A stretch of DNA of 5,062 bases from Methanobacterium sp. UBA8. Its GTDB lineage: Archaea; Methanobacteriota; Methanobacteria; Methanobacteriales; Methanobacteriaceae. Each line of letters begins with the position of its first letter. Positions within the stretch are counted from its first letter, which is position 1. The DNA is taken from NCBI GenBank assembly GCA_002509665.1, contig DADN01000155.1, forward strand, positions 1,264 through 6,325, read 5' to 3'. Under the pieces are notes generated by a model. It saw only the letters and a list, made by a program, of their open reading frames with translations, was not told the DNA's origin and made no database searches. Both the position numbers and the translations under genes were made by a program. Positions 1 to 5,062 of the stretch are shown one piece after another.

Positions 1-833
1 AAAATACATGATTTAGATCCGTCTGCTATAGTTGTCCTTTGATCTACACACCCCTCAAATTCTATCCATTTAAAGCTGCTGTTCATTATTGCGTAACAAT
101 TAAGGCAAAAGACATTTTTCTTTTTAGCCTCCTCTTTCCACGGGCAGTTTAAAAATTCTATATAATACCCCTGATCATTGAACAGGAGCTCATTTTGTAT
201 ACCGAAGCTGTTGAATAAATCAGATAGCCATGTAAGATAATAATTGAATAGAACATCAGGTTCCTCATTTAATTCATCAGTCATTTCTTCATCAAAATTA
301 GGTTTAAATTCTTCTTCTAACCGTTTTTCTAGTATATTTAAGAGCATATCCTTAAGTCCTTCCGGGGAAGCCTCATCATATTGAGGTAGAGCTGTTAAAA
401 CAAAGTCGTAATAGTCAGCCAGTATTTTCCTTTTAATATTTTCACTATTTCTCTTTTCTGATTCATGTTTGTAAAGGGCCATTTCAATGTGGGCTTTCAT
501 TTCACTGGTTCTAAATGGTTTAACCATATACCCATAAGGTTCTGTAATCCGAGCGCGTTTTAAGACTTCATCGTCTGAATATGCTGTTAAATATATAACT
601 GGAATATCCAGATCATCGTGAATTTGCTGTGCAGCTTCTATACCATCCATATCCCCTTTTAATATTATATCCATCAATATCAGATCCGGCCTTAACTGCT
701 TTGCGCGTTTGATTGCATCGTCACCCCGATCAACTGTGTCTACAATGTTATATCCCAGATCCATTAATTTCTGTTCAACAGCCATTGCCATAATAACTTC
801 ATCTTCAACTATCATAATTTTTTTACCAGACAT
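1..833 (-). CDS. Response regulator: receiver domain plus MetOD1-like Cys-rich output domain (partial, 3' end outside window)
   Basis: The frame is open from ATG 833 to the window edge (277 codons, no stop), so the C-terminus is missing. Residues 1-120 are a CheY-like receiver: acidic pair E10/D11, phosphoacceptor D55 in LILMDIIL, T83 in VIYLTAY, and K105 in MVKPF, so all active-site residues are present. A charged helical linker (about 110-135) leads to a C-terminal domain containing FLNCPW, FCLNC, EGC and SKSCIF, with cysteines at 230, 243, 246, 262 and 276. This layout resembles the methanogen output domain 1 (MetOD1) found on methanogen response regulators; that match is from memory and moderately secure. 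No DNA-binding domain is seen. The cysteines suggest metal or redox chemistry (inference). It is the third gene of the operon, 11 nt after the receiver-kinase, and is the likely final phosphate acceptor. The start is fixed by AAGGAGG with 6-nt spacing. Confidence 0.9.
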   Translation of the reverse strand, partial: MSGKKIMIVEDEVIMAMAVEQKLMDLGYNIVDTVDRGDDAIKRAKQLRPDLILMDIILKGDMDGIEAAQQIHDDLDIPVIYLTAYSDDEVLKRARITEPYGYMVKPFRTSEMKAHIEMALYKHESEKRNSENIKRKILADYYDFVLTALPQYDEASPEGLKDMLLNILEKRLEEEFKPNFDEEMTDELNEEPDVLFNYYLTWLSDLFNSFGIQNELLFNDQGYYIEFLNCPWKEEAKKKNVFCLNCYAIMNSSFKWIEFEGCVDQRTTIADGSKSCI

Positions 834-839
834 TGAATG

Positions 840-846
840 CCTCCTT
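840..846 (-). promoter_or_regulatory. Shine-Dalgarno AAGGAGG of the response regulator, overlapping the upstream stop codon
   Basis: On the minus strand AAGGAGG lies 6 nt before ATG 833. Its first two bases are part of the TAA stop (847-845) of the preceding receiver-kinase gene. This is the strongest ribosome binding site in the window. A ribosome terminating on the upstream gene would sit on it, so translational coupling is likely. Confidence 0.85.
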
Positions 847-1945
847 AGATCTCTAATTCTTTAAATGTAATTTTAAATTCAGTCCCTTCTAATGTATTCA
901 GCTCTATAAAGCCATCTATCTGTTTTGTAATCCTATTAACAAGTTCTAATCCTAATGTGCCTGTTTTTTTATAGTTTAAATCTTCTGGAAATCCTATTCC
1001 ATTGTCTTTAATAATTAATTCAAATTCATCACCTATTCTATTGAACATTACAGCGATGGTAGGTATTTTATTTATAGACTCTTGAATTGCACAAGATGGA
1101 CTGGCAGATGTTCCATCTGCTGACCCGCAGCCACAGATAGCTGGGAATGCATATTTCAAGCTGTTTGTTAGTAATTCGTTTAATATCAAACCTAATGGAA
1201 TTGCAGTATCAATATCTAAAAAGATATTTTCCACATCAGTAATCAGGTTAATCTGTCCAGAATCTGTCACATATGTACTAACTAAATCCGTTGCTAGAGT
1301 ACAGATATAATCTCCAAAATCAATGCTTTTAAGATCTGCTGATTGATAAAATCTTTCATGTATAAGGGCCATTGAATTTGCTCGATTTTGACTTTCCCTG
1401 AAAAAATTAAAATCGGTTTTATCATTGATATAGTGGGACTGAAGCTCAAGCAGGTTTGATATCATAATAAGATTATTTTTAACCCTGTGATGAATTTCTT
1501 TTAAAAGCATTTCTTTTTCTCTTAAGGCGTTCTGTAACTCTTTTTTACTTTTTTTAAGTTCAGTTAACTCATCACGTTCTGTAATGGCTCTTTTAACTGC
1601 AGGTACTAATTTTGTAAGGTTATTTTTAAAGACATAATCTGTAGCACCCTTTTTCAACATGTCCACCGCGAATTCATCACCTATTTTCCCACTTACAAAA
1701 ATAAATGGAATTTCAGGAGCTATTTTTTTAGCAATCTCTAAAGCTGAAACACCATCAAATTTAGGAAGAGAATGATCGGCCAGTACCACATCTGGTTTAA
1801 ATATATCAAGCCCTTCAATGAAATCTTCCTCTATTTCTACCTGTTTAGATGTGAAGTTTATACCTTCACGGCGCAGTTCGTACTCTATTAACTCAACATC
1901 ATACTGAACATCTTCCAGTATAATGATCTTAAGATCTTCTTTCAT
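845..1945 (-). CDS. Hybrid receiver-histidine kinase (REC-HisKA_2-HATPase) with an in-frame Cys-rich insert
   Basis: Soluble 366-residue signalling protein with no membrane segment or PAS domain. Residues 1-120 are a receiver: E11/D12, phosphoacceptor D57 in VVLADHSLP, S85 in FVSG, K107 in YVFKNN. A coiled linker (about 122-145) leads to the HisKA_2 dimerisation/phosphotransfer helix, EIHHRVKNNL, with H152/H153; the second His aligns with the phosphorylated His of related HWE kinases. The ATPase follows: N box LILNELLTNSL (N256, N261), G1 box DNGIGF (D314), G2 box GTLGLELV. Between N and G1 boxes sit about 22 extra residues (269-290). ATG 1945 is preferred over an in-frame TTG at 1951 because GGGAG (1957-1953) is 7 nt before the ATG but only 1 nt before the TTG. 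As middle gene of the operon it is placed to receive phosphate on D57 from the membrane kinase and to phosphorylate the next regulator (inference). Confidence 0.93.
   Translation of the reverse strand: MKEDLKIIILEDVQYDVELIEYELRREGINFTSKQVEIEEDFIEGLDIFKPDVVLADHSLPKFDGVSALEIAKKIAPEIPFIFVSGKIGDEFAVDMLKKGATDYVFKNNLTKLVPAVKRAITERDELTELKKSKKELQNALREKEMLLKEIHHRVKNNLIMISNLLELQSHYINDKTDFNFFRESQNRANSMALIHERFYQSADLKSIDFGDYICTLATDLVSTYVTDSGQINLITDVENIFLDIDTAIPLGLILNELLTNSLKYAFPAICGCGSADGTSASPSCAIQESINKIPTIAVMFNRIGDEFELIIKDNGIGFPEDLNYKKTGTLGLELVNRITKQIDGFIELNTLEGTEFKITFKELEI
1076..1141 (-). other. GC-rich 66-bp in-frame insert encoding a Cys-rich segment within the kinase ATPase domain
   Basis: Compared with the paralogous kinase next door, which has 24 residues between YAF and DNGIG, this gene has 46. 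The extra segment reads approximately AICGCGSADGTSASPSCAIQES: small polar residues with three cysteines, unlike a HATPase fold. The DNA around it (1091-1150) is 33/60 GC in an otherwise strongly AT-rich gene, and it holds a perfect hairpin. It falls in the ATP-lid-side loop after the N box, where extra residues may be tolerated. No clear target duplication is seen at the edges, and the exact edges are uncertain by a few codons. It may derive from an inserted palindromic element, or be a lineage-specific loop. Confidence 0.6.
1104..1120. repeat. Perfect 7-bp inverted repeat with 3-nt loop inside the GC-rich insert
   Basis: GCAGATG-TTC-CATCTGC forms a perfect hairpin in the middle of the insert. 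An alternative overlapping stem pairs AGATGGA (1094-1100) with TCCATCT (1112-1118). Nested palindromes of this kind are typical of small repetitive palindromic elements that can sit in frame within genes; membership in any family is not shown here. Confidence 0.7.
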
Positions 1946-1952
1946 TCTCAAT

Positions 1953-1957
1953 CTCCC
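1953..1957 (-). promoter_or_regulatory. Shine-Dalgarno GGGAG of the receiver-kinase gene
   Basis: GGGAG on the minus strand lies 7 nt upstream of ATG 1945, within the 14-nt gap after the TAA stop of the membrane kinase. The in-frame TTG at 1951 starts only 1 nt after it, too close to be used, so this site decides the start. Confidence 0.8.
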
Positions 1958-1959
1958 AC

Positions 1960-4104
1960 TTAAAACCTTTTTTTATACTTCAATTCCATAAATCTTATGT
2001 AAAATGTTGTTCCTGCATCTCTTTCTAATTCTATTGACCCTTCCAACTGCTTTATAAGCATATTCACCAGTCGTAAACCTAAAGTTTGTATATTCTCAAA
2101 ATTGATGTCCTTTGAAAGGCCGATACCATTATCAGCAACGATAAGTTCCAAATATTTATCATGCTGGTGAAGACTTATGAATACTTCTCCAGACTTATTA
2201 TCATGGAAGGCATATCTCAAGCTGTTAGAAACCAGTTCGTTTATTATTAATCCGCAGGGAATTGCAGTTTCAATATTTAAGAAAACTTCTTCTGCATCGA
2301 TAATAGGTTTAACATTGTTTGCACCATAAGAGTAAAATAAATCCTGAACCAGGTTTTTTATGTAATTAGAGAAATCTATATTTGCCAGATCAGCGGATTG
2401 ATAAAGCATATCATGAATCATAGCCATTGATTTAACCCTATTTTTACTTCCATGTAAAACATTAACCGTTTCTTTGTGATCAACGTAATTTCTCTGTAGA
2501 TCGAGTAAACTTGAAATTATCTGCAGATTATTTTTAACTCGGTGATGTATCTCTTTTAAAAAGAGTTCTTTCTCCTCAAGTGACGCTTTAATATCTTTCT
2601 CTATTTTTTTACGTCTACTTATATCACGGAAAACAACTTGAACAGCATTTTCACCGTTGTAGGTAAATCCAGTTGCTAAAACTTCTACGTCAATAGGTGT
2701 TCCATCTGCACGTAAGAATTTTTCTTCAATTGGTGGAAGCGTCTCACCATCTTTTAACATTTTTTGCACACGTTCCATCACCGTTTTATGGTACTCTCCA
2801 TGTATAAACTCAATTAATGGAATATTAATGAATTCTTCAGGAGTTTTTACCCCTAAAAGTTGCATTGCTACTGTATTTGCAGATATAATTTTATTACCGT
2901 CGTGAATTACGACCGCATCAAAAGAATTTTCCAGTAATTCTCGATAGCGGTTTTCACTTTCCTTTAACGACTCTTCTGTTTTTTTACGCGCTGTAATATC
3001 TAAAAAAGAAACCACACGATTTTTAGTATTGGGAATTAATGCAACAGTTATGTATACATCCTTAATGTCGCCCTGTTTATTAATCAATTTAGTTTCATAA
3101 TTTTGAGGGACTGAATCAGGGTTAATTTTTCTTAAACTATGGTAATTCCTCACCATTTCCAGGTCTTCTTCAGCTATAAGGTCTATCCAGCTCTTTTTAC
3201 CTTCCATTTCTTCTTTTAAATACCCTGAAAGCTTTTCAAATTCACTATTTGCAAGGGAAACAATAGTATCTTCCCCAAATATTAATGTCGCAGTTCCAGT
3301 GTTTTCAAAAATAGTTCTGTAATACAGTTCTGACTTTTTAAGATCTGTTTCTGCTCTCTTACGCCTTGTAATATCTGTTATGAAACCTTCCAATGCAATT
3401 AAATCCCCTTCTGGAGAGAATATACCTTTTCCCTGCTCCCAAACATGTTTTATTTTGGAATCTGCAGTAATTATTTTATAAATAACTTTAAAATGTTCTT
3501 TTTCTTTTAAAGCTTTTTGAATTATGTCCCAGACCATTTGCCGGTCTTCAGGATGTATTAAATCTATATAAGAAACATTTTTATTCATAATGAGGTCTTC
3601 TGGTTGATACCCTGTTAATTCTAAACAACCATCACTTACAAATTCCATTGTCCAGTTGAGATCATTCCTGCATCTGTAGACTACTCCCGGTAAGTTACTT
3701 ATTAAAGTTTCAAAAGTACGTTCATTCTCTTTTAAAGCTCTTTCTGCTAATTTAAGATTATCAATCTTTTTTTCTGCATTTTTATATAAATTCTTATTTT
3801 TCTGTAAATTCATTGTCTGGTGAAGAAATACAATAAATACAACAATTCCCGCCCCTAATTCCATATATATTAAATTTAGAGAATTTATGCAATAATTAGC
3901 CAATATAATTAAGGAAAATGCAGCCAATACAGCGCATAACGGCAAATAAGATGAAAAACTTGAGCTTATTATCCATGATTTAGGAGTATTTTGCTTACTA
4001 TCCTCTGCATGAGATTTAGCCATTTCTGGATTTGCATCTTCATCCAAATTAGTAATAAGATATAAACTAAAAATGAATTGGAATAATCCCCTTTTTTTAG
4101 GCAT
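1960..4104 (-). CDS. Membrane-anchored PAS-PAS-PAS histidine kinase (HisKA_2/HATPase)
   Basis: A 714-residue sensor kinase and first gene of the operon. Two hydrophobic segments (about 51-73 and 79-98), separated by a very short loop, should anchor it as a hairpin, so no sizeable extracellular sensor domain exists. Residues 99-125 look like a coiled coil. Three PAS domains follow: about 126-247 (FVSDGCLELTGY, ending ITDITRRK), 256-374 (ending FLDITARKK) and 383-498 (ending FRDISRRKK). HisKA_2 comes next with EIHHRVKNNLQ (H520/H521), then HATPase: N box LIINELVSNSL (N622, N627), G1 box DNGIGL (D658), G2 box TLGLRLV. All catalytic boxes are intact. Sensing is probably cytosolic, by the PAS domains; no ligand-binding residue can be assigned. 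ATG 4104 has no Shine-Dalgarno but sits about 30 bp from a TATA box, which suggests a leaderless or nearly leaderless message. An internal ATG at 4023 (residue 28) is possible but also lacks a good site. About half of the kinase core residues match the next gene. Confidence 0.93.
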   Translation of the reverse strand: MPKKRGLFQFIFSLYLITNLDEDANPEMAKSHAEDSKQNTPKSWIISSSFSSYLPLCAVLAAFSLIILANYCINSLNLIYMELGAGIVVFIVFLHQTMNLQKNKNLYKNAEKKIDNLKLAERALKENERTFETLISNLPGVVYRCRNDLNWTMEFVSDGCLELTGYQPEDLIMNKNVSYIDLIHPEDRQMVWDIIQKALKEKEHFKVIYKIITADSKIKHVWEQGKGIFSPEGDLIALEGFITDITRRKRAETDLKKSELYYRTIFENTGTATLIFGEDTIVSLANSEFEKLSGYLKEEMEGKKSWIDLIAEEDLEMVRNYHSLRKINPDSVPQNYETKLINKQGDIKDVYITVALIPNTKNRVVSFLDITARKKTEESLKESENRYRELLENSFDAVVIHDGNKIISANTVAMQLLGVKTPEEFINIPLIEFIHGEYHKTVMERVQKMLKDGETLPPIEEKFLRADGTPIDVEVLATGFTYNGENAVQVVFRDISRRKKIEKDIKASLEEKELFLKEIHHRVKNNLQIISSLLDLQRNYVDHKETVNVLHGSKNRVKSMAMIHDMLYQSADLANIDFSNYIKNLVQDLFYSYGANNVKPIIDAEEVFLNIETAIPCGLIINELVSNSLRYAFHDNKSGEVFISLHQHDKYLELIVADNGIGLSKDINFENIQTLGLRLVNMLIKQLEGSIELERDAGTTFYIRFMELKYKKRF

Positions 4105-4119
4105 ATAATGGCATTATAT
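4103..4119. repeat. 17-bp perfect palindrome over the kinase operon start
   Basis: ATATAATG-G-CATTATAT is two 8-bp arms around one central base. It covers the ATG of the membrane kinase and the place where transcription should start, given the TATA box at 4133-4140. Its half-site GGCATTAT recurs at 4321-4328. The position suits a repressor operator, but AT-rich palindromes also arise by chance. Confidence 0.55.
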
Positions 4120-4130
4120 TCACATGATTT

Positions 4131-4140
4131 TATATTTAAA
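4131..4140 (-). promoter_or_regulatory. Archaeal TATA box of the kinase operon
   Basis: On the minus strand TTTAAATATA matches the archaeal box A consensus TTTAWATA. Transcription normally begins about 25 nt downstream, near 4108-4112, which is only a few bases before ATG 4104. This explains the lack of a Shine-Dalgarno and supports a leaderless start. Confidence 0.65.
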
Positions 4141-4229
4141 TGATTTAGCTGTGCAATATGTCACATTAAGAAAATTCTCAAAACAGCTGTAAATAAATTA
4201 ATTAAAATGAGTTTCATTTGACTTATTTT

Positions 4230-4243
4230 AAAAAAGAAAAAAA
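4230..4243 (-). terminator. Oligo-T tract, possible archaeal intrinsic terminator
   Basis: On the minus strand TTTTTTT-C-TTTTTT follows the inverted-repeat region and precedes the kinase promoter. Archaeal polymerase can terminate at such T runs without a hairpin. It could end a short minus-strand transcript or insulate the kinase promoter; in AT-rich DNA it may also be incidental. Confidence 0.3.
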
Positions 4244-4311
4244 TAACTTTAGTTCATTATACTCAAATTTAAAACTTATTTCATTTCTACAATATATGGG
4301 GTTAATTGGGG

Positions 4312-4464
4312 TCAAAGATGGGCATTATCTTTTATAGTATCAAAATTAATATTTGAAATGCGAGAAATTGATATTAGAAATTGATCCCCTTCACGCACTA
4401 ATATCAATTTCCATATCTCACATAAAACTCCAAATTTCACAGCTGCTGTCCTAACATACTCCAT
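4312..4464 (-). CDS. Doubtful 50-residue ORF in the intergenic region
   Basis: ATG 4464 to TGA 4312 encodes 50 residues beginning MEYVRTAAVKFG and ending DNAHL. The product is not recognised. The frame stays open for about ten further codons upstream. Only a weak GGAT precedes the ATG, at about 10 nt. The ORF runs through the 4364-4411 inverted repeat, so its codons are constrained by something other than protein. It may be a remnant of a decayed gene, part of a small RNA, or chance. Confidence 0.12.
   Translation of the reverse strand: MEYVRTAAVKFGVLCEIWKLILVREGDQFLISISRISNINFDTIKDNAHL
4364..4411. repeat. 14-bp perfect inverted repeat with 20-nt spacer
   Basis: GAAATTGATATTAG (4364-4377) pairs exactly with CTAATATCAATTTC (4398-4411). 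The arms extend imperfectly outward to about 4354 and 4421. Part of the arm, AGAAATTGAT (4363-4372), is repeated directly at 4376-4385, giving two direct copies of the core and one inverted copy. This fits either a multi-site operator or a stem-loop in a transcript. The distance from both flanking starts (about 170 bp or more to the ATG on each side) is long for a classic archaeal operator. Confidence 0.7.
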
Positions 4465-4491
4465 TCTATGCCATATCCATTTATAATTTGA

Positions 4492-4514
4492 TTAACATTT
4501 TAACATAGTGTTAA
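4492..4514. repeat. TTAACA repeat cluster, candidate operator upstream of the winged-helix gene
   Basis: TTAACA occurs at 4492-4497 and 4500-4505, and its inverse TGTTAA at 4509-4514, so the last two form the palindrome TTAACA-TAG-TGTTAA. The cluster abuts and overlaps the TATA-like stretch at 4511-4520. That is where an autoregulating winged-helix dimer would be expected to bind; the link to that protein is inference. Confidence 0.45.
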
Positions 4515-4552
4515 TATATATTGAATAAGTTAATTTACATTTAATTTATAAA
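4511..4552 (+). promoter_or_regulatory. Candidate promoter(s) of the winged-helix/membrane protein pair
   Basis: Two TATA-like elements lie upstream: TTAATATATA (4511-4520), predicting a start near 4540 and a leader of about 45 nt, and TTTATAAA (4545-4552), predicting a start near 4573 and a leader of about 12 nt. The second is the closer consensus match. The first would leave the Shine-Dalgarno at 4572-4575 fully inside the message. Confidence 0.45.
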
Positions 4553-4571
4553 ATTACAGAATAATCTTGTC

Positions 4572-4575
4572 AGGA
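4572..4575 (+). promoter_or_regulatory. Weak Shine-Dalgarno (AGGA) supporting the ATG at 4585
   Basis: AGGA ends 9 nt before ATG 4585. The alternative in-frame TTG at 4567 has no Shine-Dalgarno, and this motif lies inside its coding frame, so the ATG is preferred. Confidence 0.5.
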
Positions 4576-4584
4576 TATGTATAC

Positions 4585-4875
4585 ATGAAATATATGGAGA
4601 AGCTGCTCTGGTGGTTAATAACTGGTAAAAGGGGAGGTATAAACCGTGCCAGAATCATTAAAAAGCTTAATAATCGACCTTATAATGCTCATCAGCTTTC
4701 AAAGGAACTTGATTTAGATTATAAAACAGTGCGGCATCACATTAAAATTTTAGAAGAAAATAAAGTAATTAAATCCACTGGAGATTCCTACAGTAAATTA
4801 TATTTCCTAACTGAAGACGTAGAACACAATTATGATATCTTTCAAGAAATCTGGGAAAAAATAATAGAAAAATGA
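4585..4875 (+). CDS. Winged helix-turn-helix transcriptional regulator (archaeal ArsR-like)
   Basis: A 96-residue DNA-binding protein. After an N-terminal helix (MEKLLWWLITGKRGG) comes RARIIKKLNNRPYNAHQLSKELDLD, then the recognition helix YKTVRHHIKILEENKVI (about 46-62) and a short wing (63-75, ending KLYFLT). The pattern of GGxNRARI, then RPYNAxQL, then DYKTVRHH is typical of small euryarchaeal winged-helix proteins that bind as dimers. No Cys metal site is present, so a metal-sensing role as in classical ArsR is unlikely. The start is taken at ATG 4585; the frame extends upstream to a TTG at 4567, and another ATG lies at 4594. It is divergent from the kinase operon and 29 nt ahead of a membrane protein gene, probably co-transcribed. 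The target is unknown; autoregulation and control of the membrane protein are the simplest guesses. Confidence 0.88.
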   Translation: MKYMEKLLWWLITGKRGGINRARIIKKLNNRPYNAHQLSKELDLDYKTVRHHIKILEENKVIKSTGDSYSKLYFLTEDVEHNYDIFQEIWEKIIEK

Positions 4876-4890
4876 AAAATATAATAACTT

Positions 4891-4897
4891 GAGAGGT
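4891..4897 (+). promoter_or_regulatory. Shine-Dalgarno GAGAGGT of the downstream membrane protein
   Basis: GAGAGGT lies 7 nt before ATG 4905, in the 29-nt gap after the TGA of the winged-helix gene. It fixes the start of the truncated gene. Confidence 0.7.
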
Positions 4898-4904
4898 AAA
4901 AATA

Positions 4905-5062
4905 ATGATAGAATTAACCTTTTTAAATCAAATAATAGTTTATATAGCTATTGTAGTGGGAATTGTAAATGTCTGCTTACTTTCGGGGTTAGTTTATTTT
5001 TACAGGGAAAGTTACAGGCAGTTGGAATCTAAATTTACCATAGGGCTCTTATATTTTTCAAC
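4905..5062 (+). CDS. Small membrane protein, N-terminal part (partial)
   Basis: Fifty-two codons are visible before the window ends, without a stop. Residues about 8-33 (from NQIIVYIAIVVGI onward) form one clear membrane helix, followed by a short basic/aromatic stretch (YFYRESYRQLESK) and the start of a second hydrophobic segment (FTIGLLYFS). The family is not named with confidence. Small multi-helix membrane proteins directly after a winged-helix regulator are a recurrent pairing in euryarchaea (general recollection). Its position suggests that it is regulated by, or works with, the upstream DNA-binding protein. Confidence 0.75.
   Translation, partial: MIELTFLNQIIVYIAIVVGIVNVCLLSGLVYFYRESYRQLESKFTIGLLYFS

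Larger units (their letters stand above)
4105..4584. other. Divergent intergenic region between the kinase operon and the winged-helix gene
   Basis: About 480 bp, very AT-rich, with no convincing protein gene. It contains promoter elements for both flanking units, several inverted repeats listed separately, a palindromic ACAGCTGT at 4183-4190 and a related ACAGC-T-GCTGT at 4439-4449, and three G runs at 4298-4322. No tRNA, rRNA or CRISPR signature is seen. This is long for a shared promoter region in such a genome, leaving room for a small RNA or a decayed gene. Confidence 0.7.

Noticed and set aside
1946..1951. TTG start for the receiver-kinase, adding two residues
   Set aside because: The GGGAG ribosome site is only 1 nt before this TTG but 7 nt before the in-frame ATG at 1945.
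2000..3700. Heme or flavin ligand in the PAS domains
   Set aside because: No recognisable LOV NCRFLQ motif or clearly placed heme-ligand residue is seen in any of the three PAS domains.
4097..4114. Five-codon upstream ORF (MPLYA) overlapping the membrane kinase start
   Set aside because: It would begin at or before the predicted transcription start (about 4108-4112), has no ribosome site, and is too short to judge.
4298..4322. G-quadruplex-like G runs
   Set aside because: Only three G tracts (GGGG, GGGG, GGG) are present close together; an intramolecular quadruplex needs four.
4105..4566. tRNA, CRISPR array or insertion sequence in the intergenic region
   Set aside because: No cloverleaf with T-loop sequence, no regularly spaced repeats and no transposase frame were found; the inverted repeats are too internal and lack flanking target duplications.
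4567..4584. TTG start for the winged-helix protein, adding six residues
   Set aside because: No Shine-Dalgarno precedes it, and the only candidate AGGA lies downstream of it, correctly placed for ATG 4585.

Overview
This AT-rich window looks like a piece of a methanogenic archaeon, most likely a Methanobacterium-like member of the Methanobacteriales. Four things point there: archaeal-type TATA boxes, GGAGG-type ribosome binding sites, a methanogen-type output domain on a response regulator, and kinases of the HisKA_2 (EIHHRVKNN) type stacked with PAS domains. The genus is inference, because no rRNA or marker gene is present.

Minus strand, positions 4104 down to 1: three tightly spaced genes that look like one signalling operon. 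The first (4104-1960) is a membrane-anchored histidine kinase with two N-terminal membrane segments, three PAS domains and a HisKA_2/HATPase core. The second (1945-845) is a soluble hybrid with an N-terminal receiver followed by a second, related HisKA_2/HATPase core. Its ATP-binding domain carries an unusual GC-rich, Cys-containing insert of about 22 residues. The third (833 to beyond position 1, truncated by the window) is a response regulator with a receiver and a Cys-rich C-terminal region that resembles the methanogen output domain MetOD1. Gaps are 14 and 11 nt, and the Shine-Dalgarno of the last gene overlaps the stop codon of the middle one. A phosphorelay or branched network is the natural reading: PAS/membrane sensing, then the receiver-kinase, then a response regulator with no DNA-binding domain.

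Positions 4105-4584: an AT-rich intergenic region of about 480 bp between divergent transcription units. It holds a strong TATA box for the kinase operon, a 17-bp palindrome over the predicted transcription and translation start, a 14-bp perfect inverted repeat with a third copy of its core, a TTAACA-type repeat cluster next to the plus-strand promoter, an oligo-T tract on the minus strand and a doubtful 50-codon ORF.

Plus strand, 4585 to the end: a 96-residue winged-helix regulator of the archaeal ArsR-like type, followed 29 nt later by the start of a small membrane protein cut off by the window end. The two look co-transcribed. The regulator may control its own promoter and possibly the divergent kinase operon, but the sequence alone does not show this.
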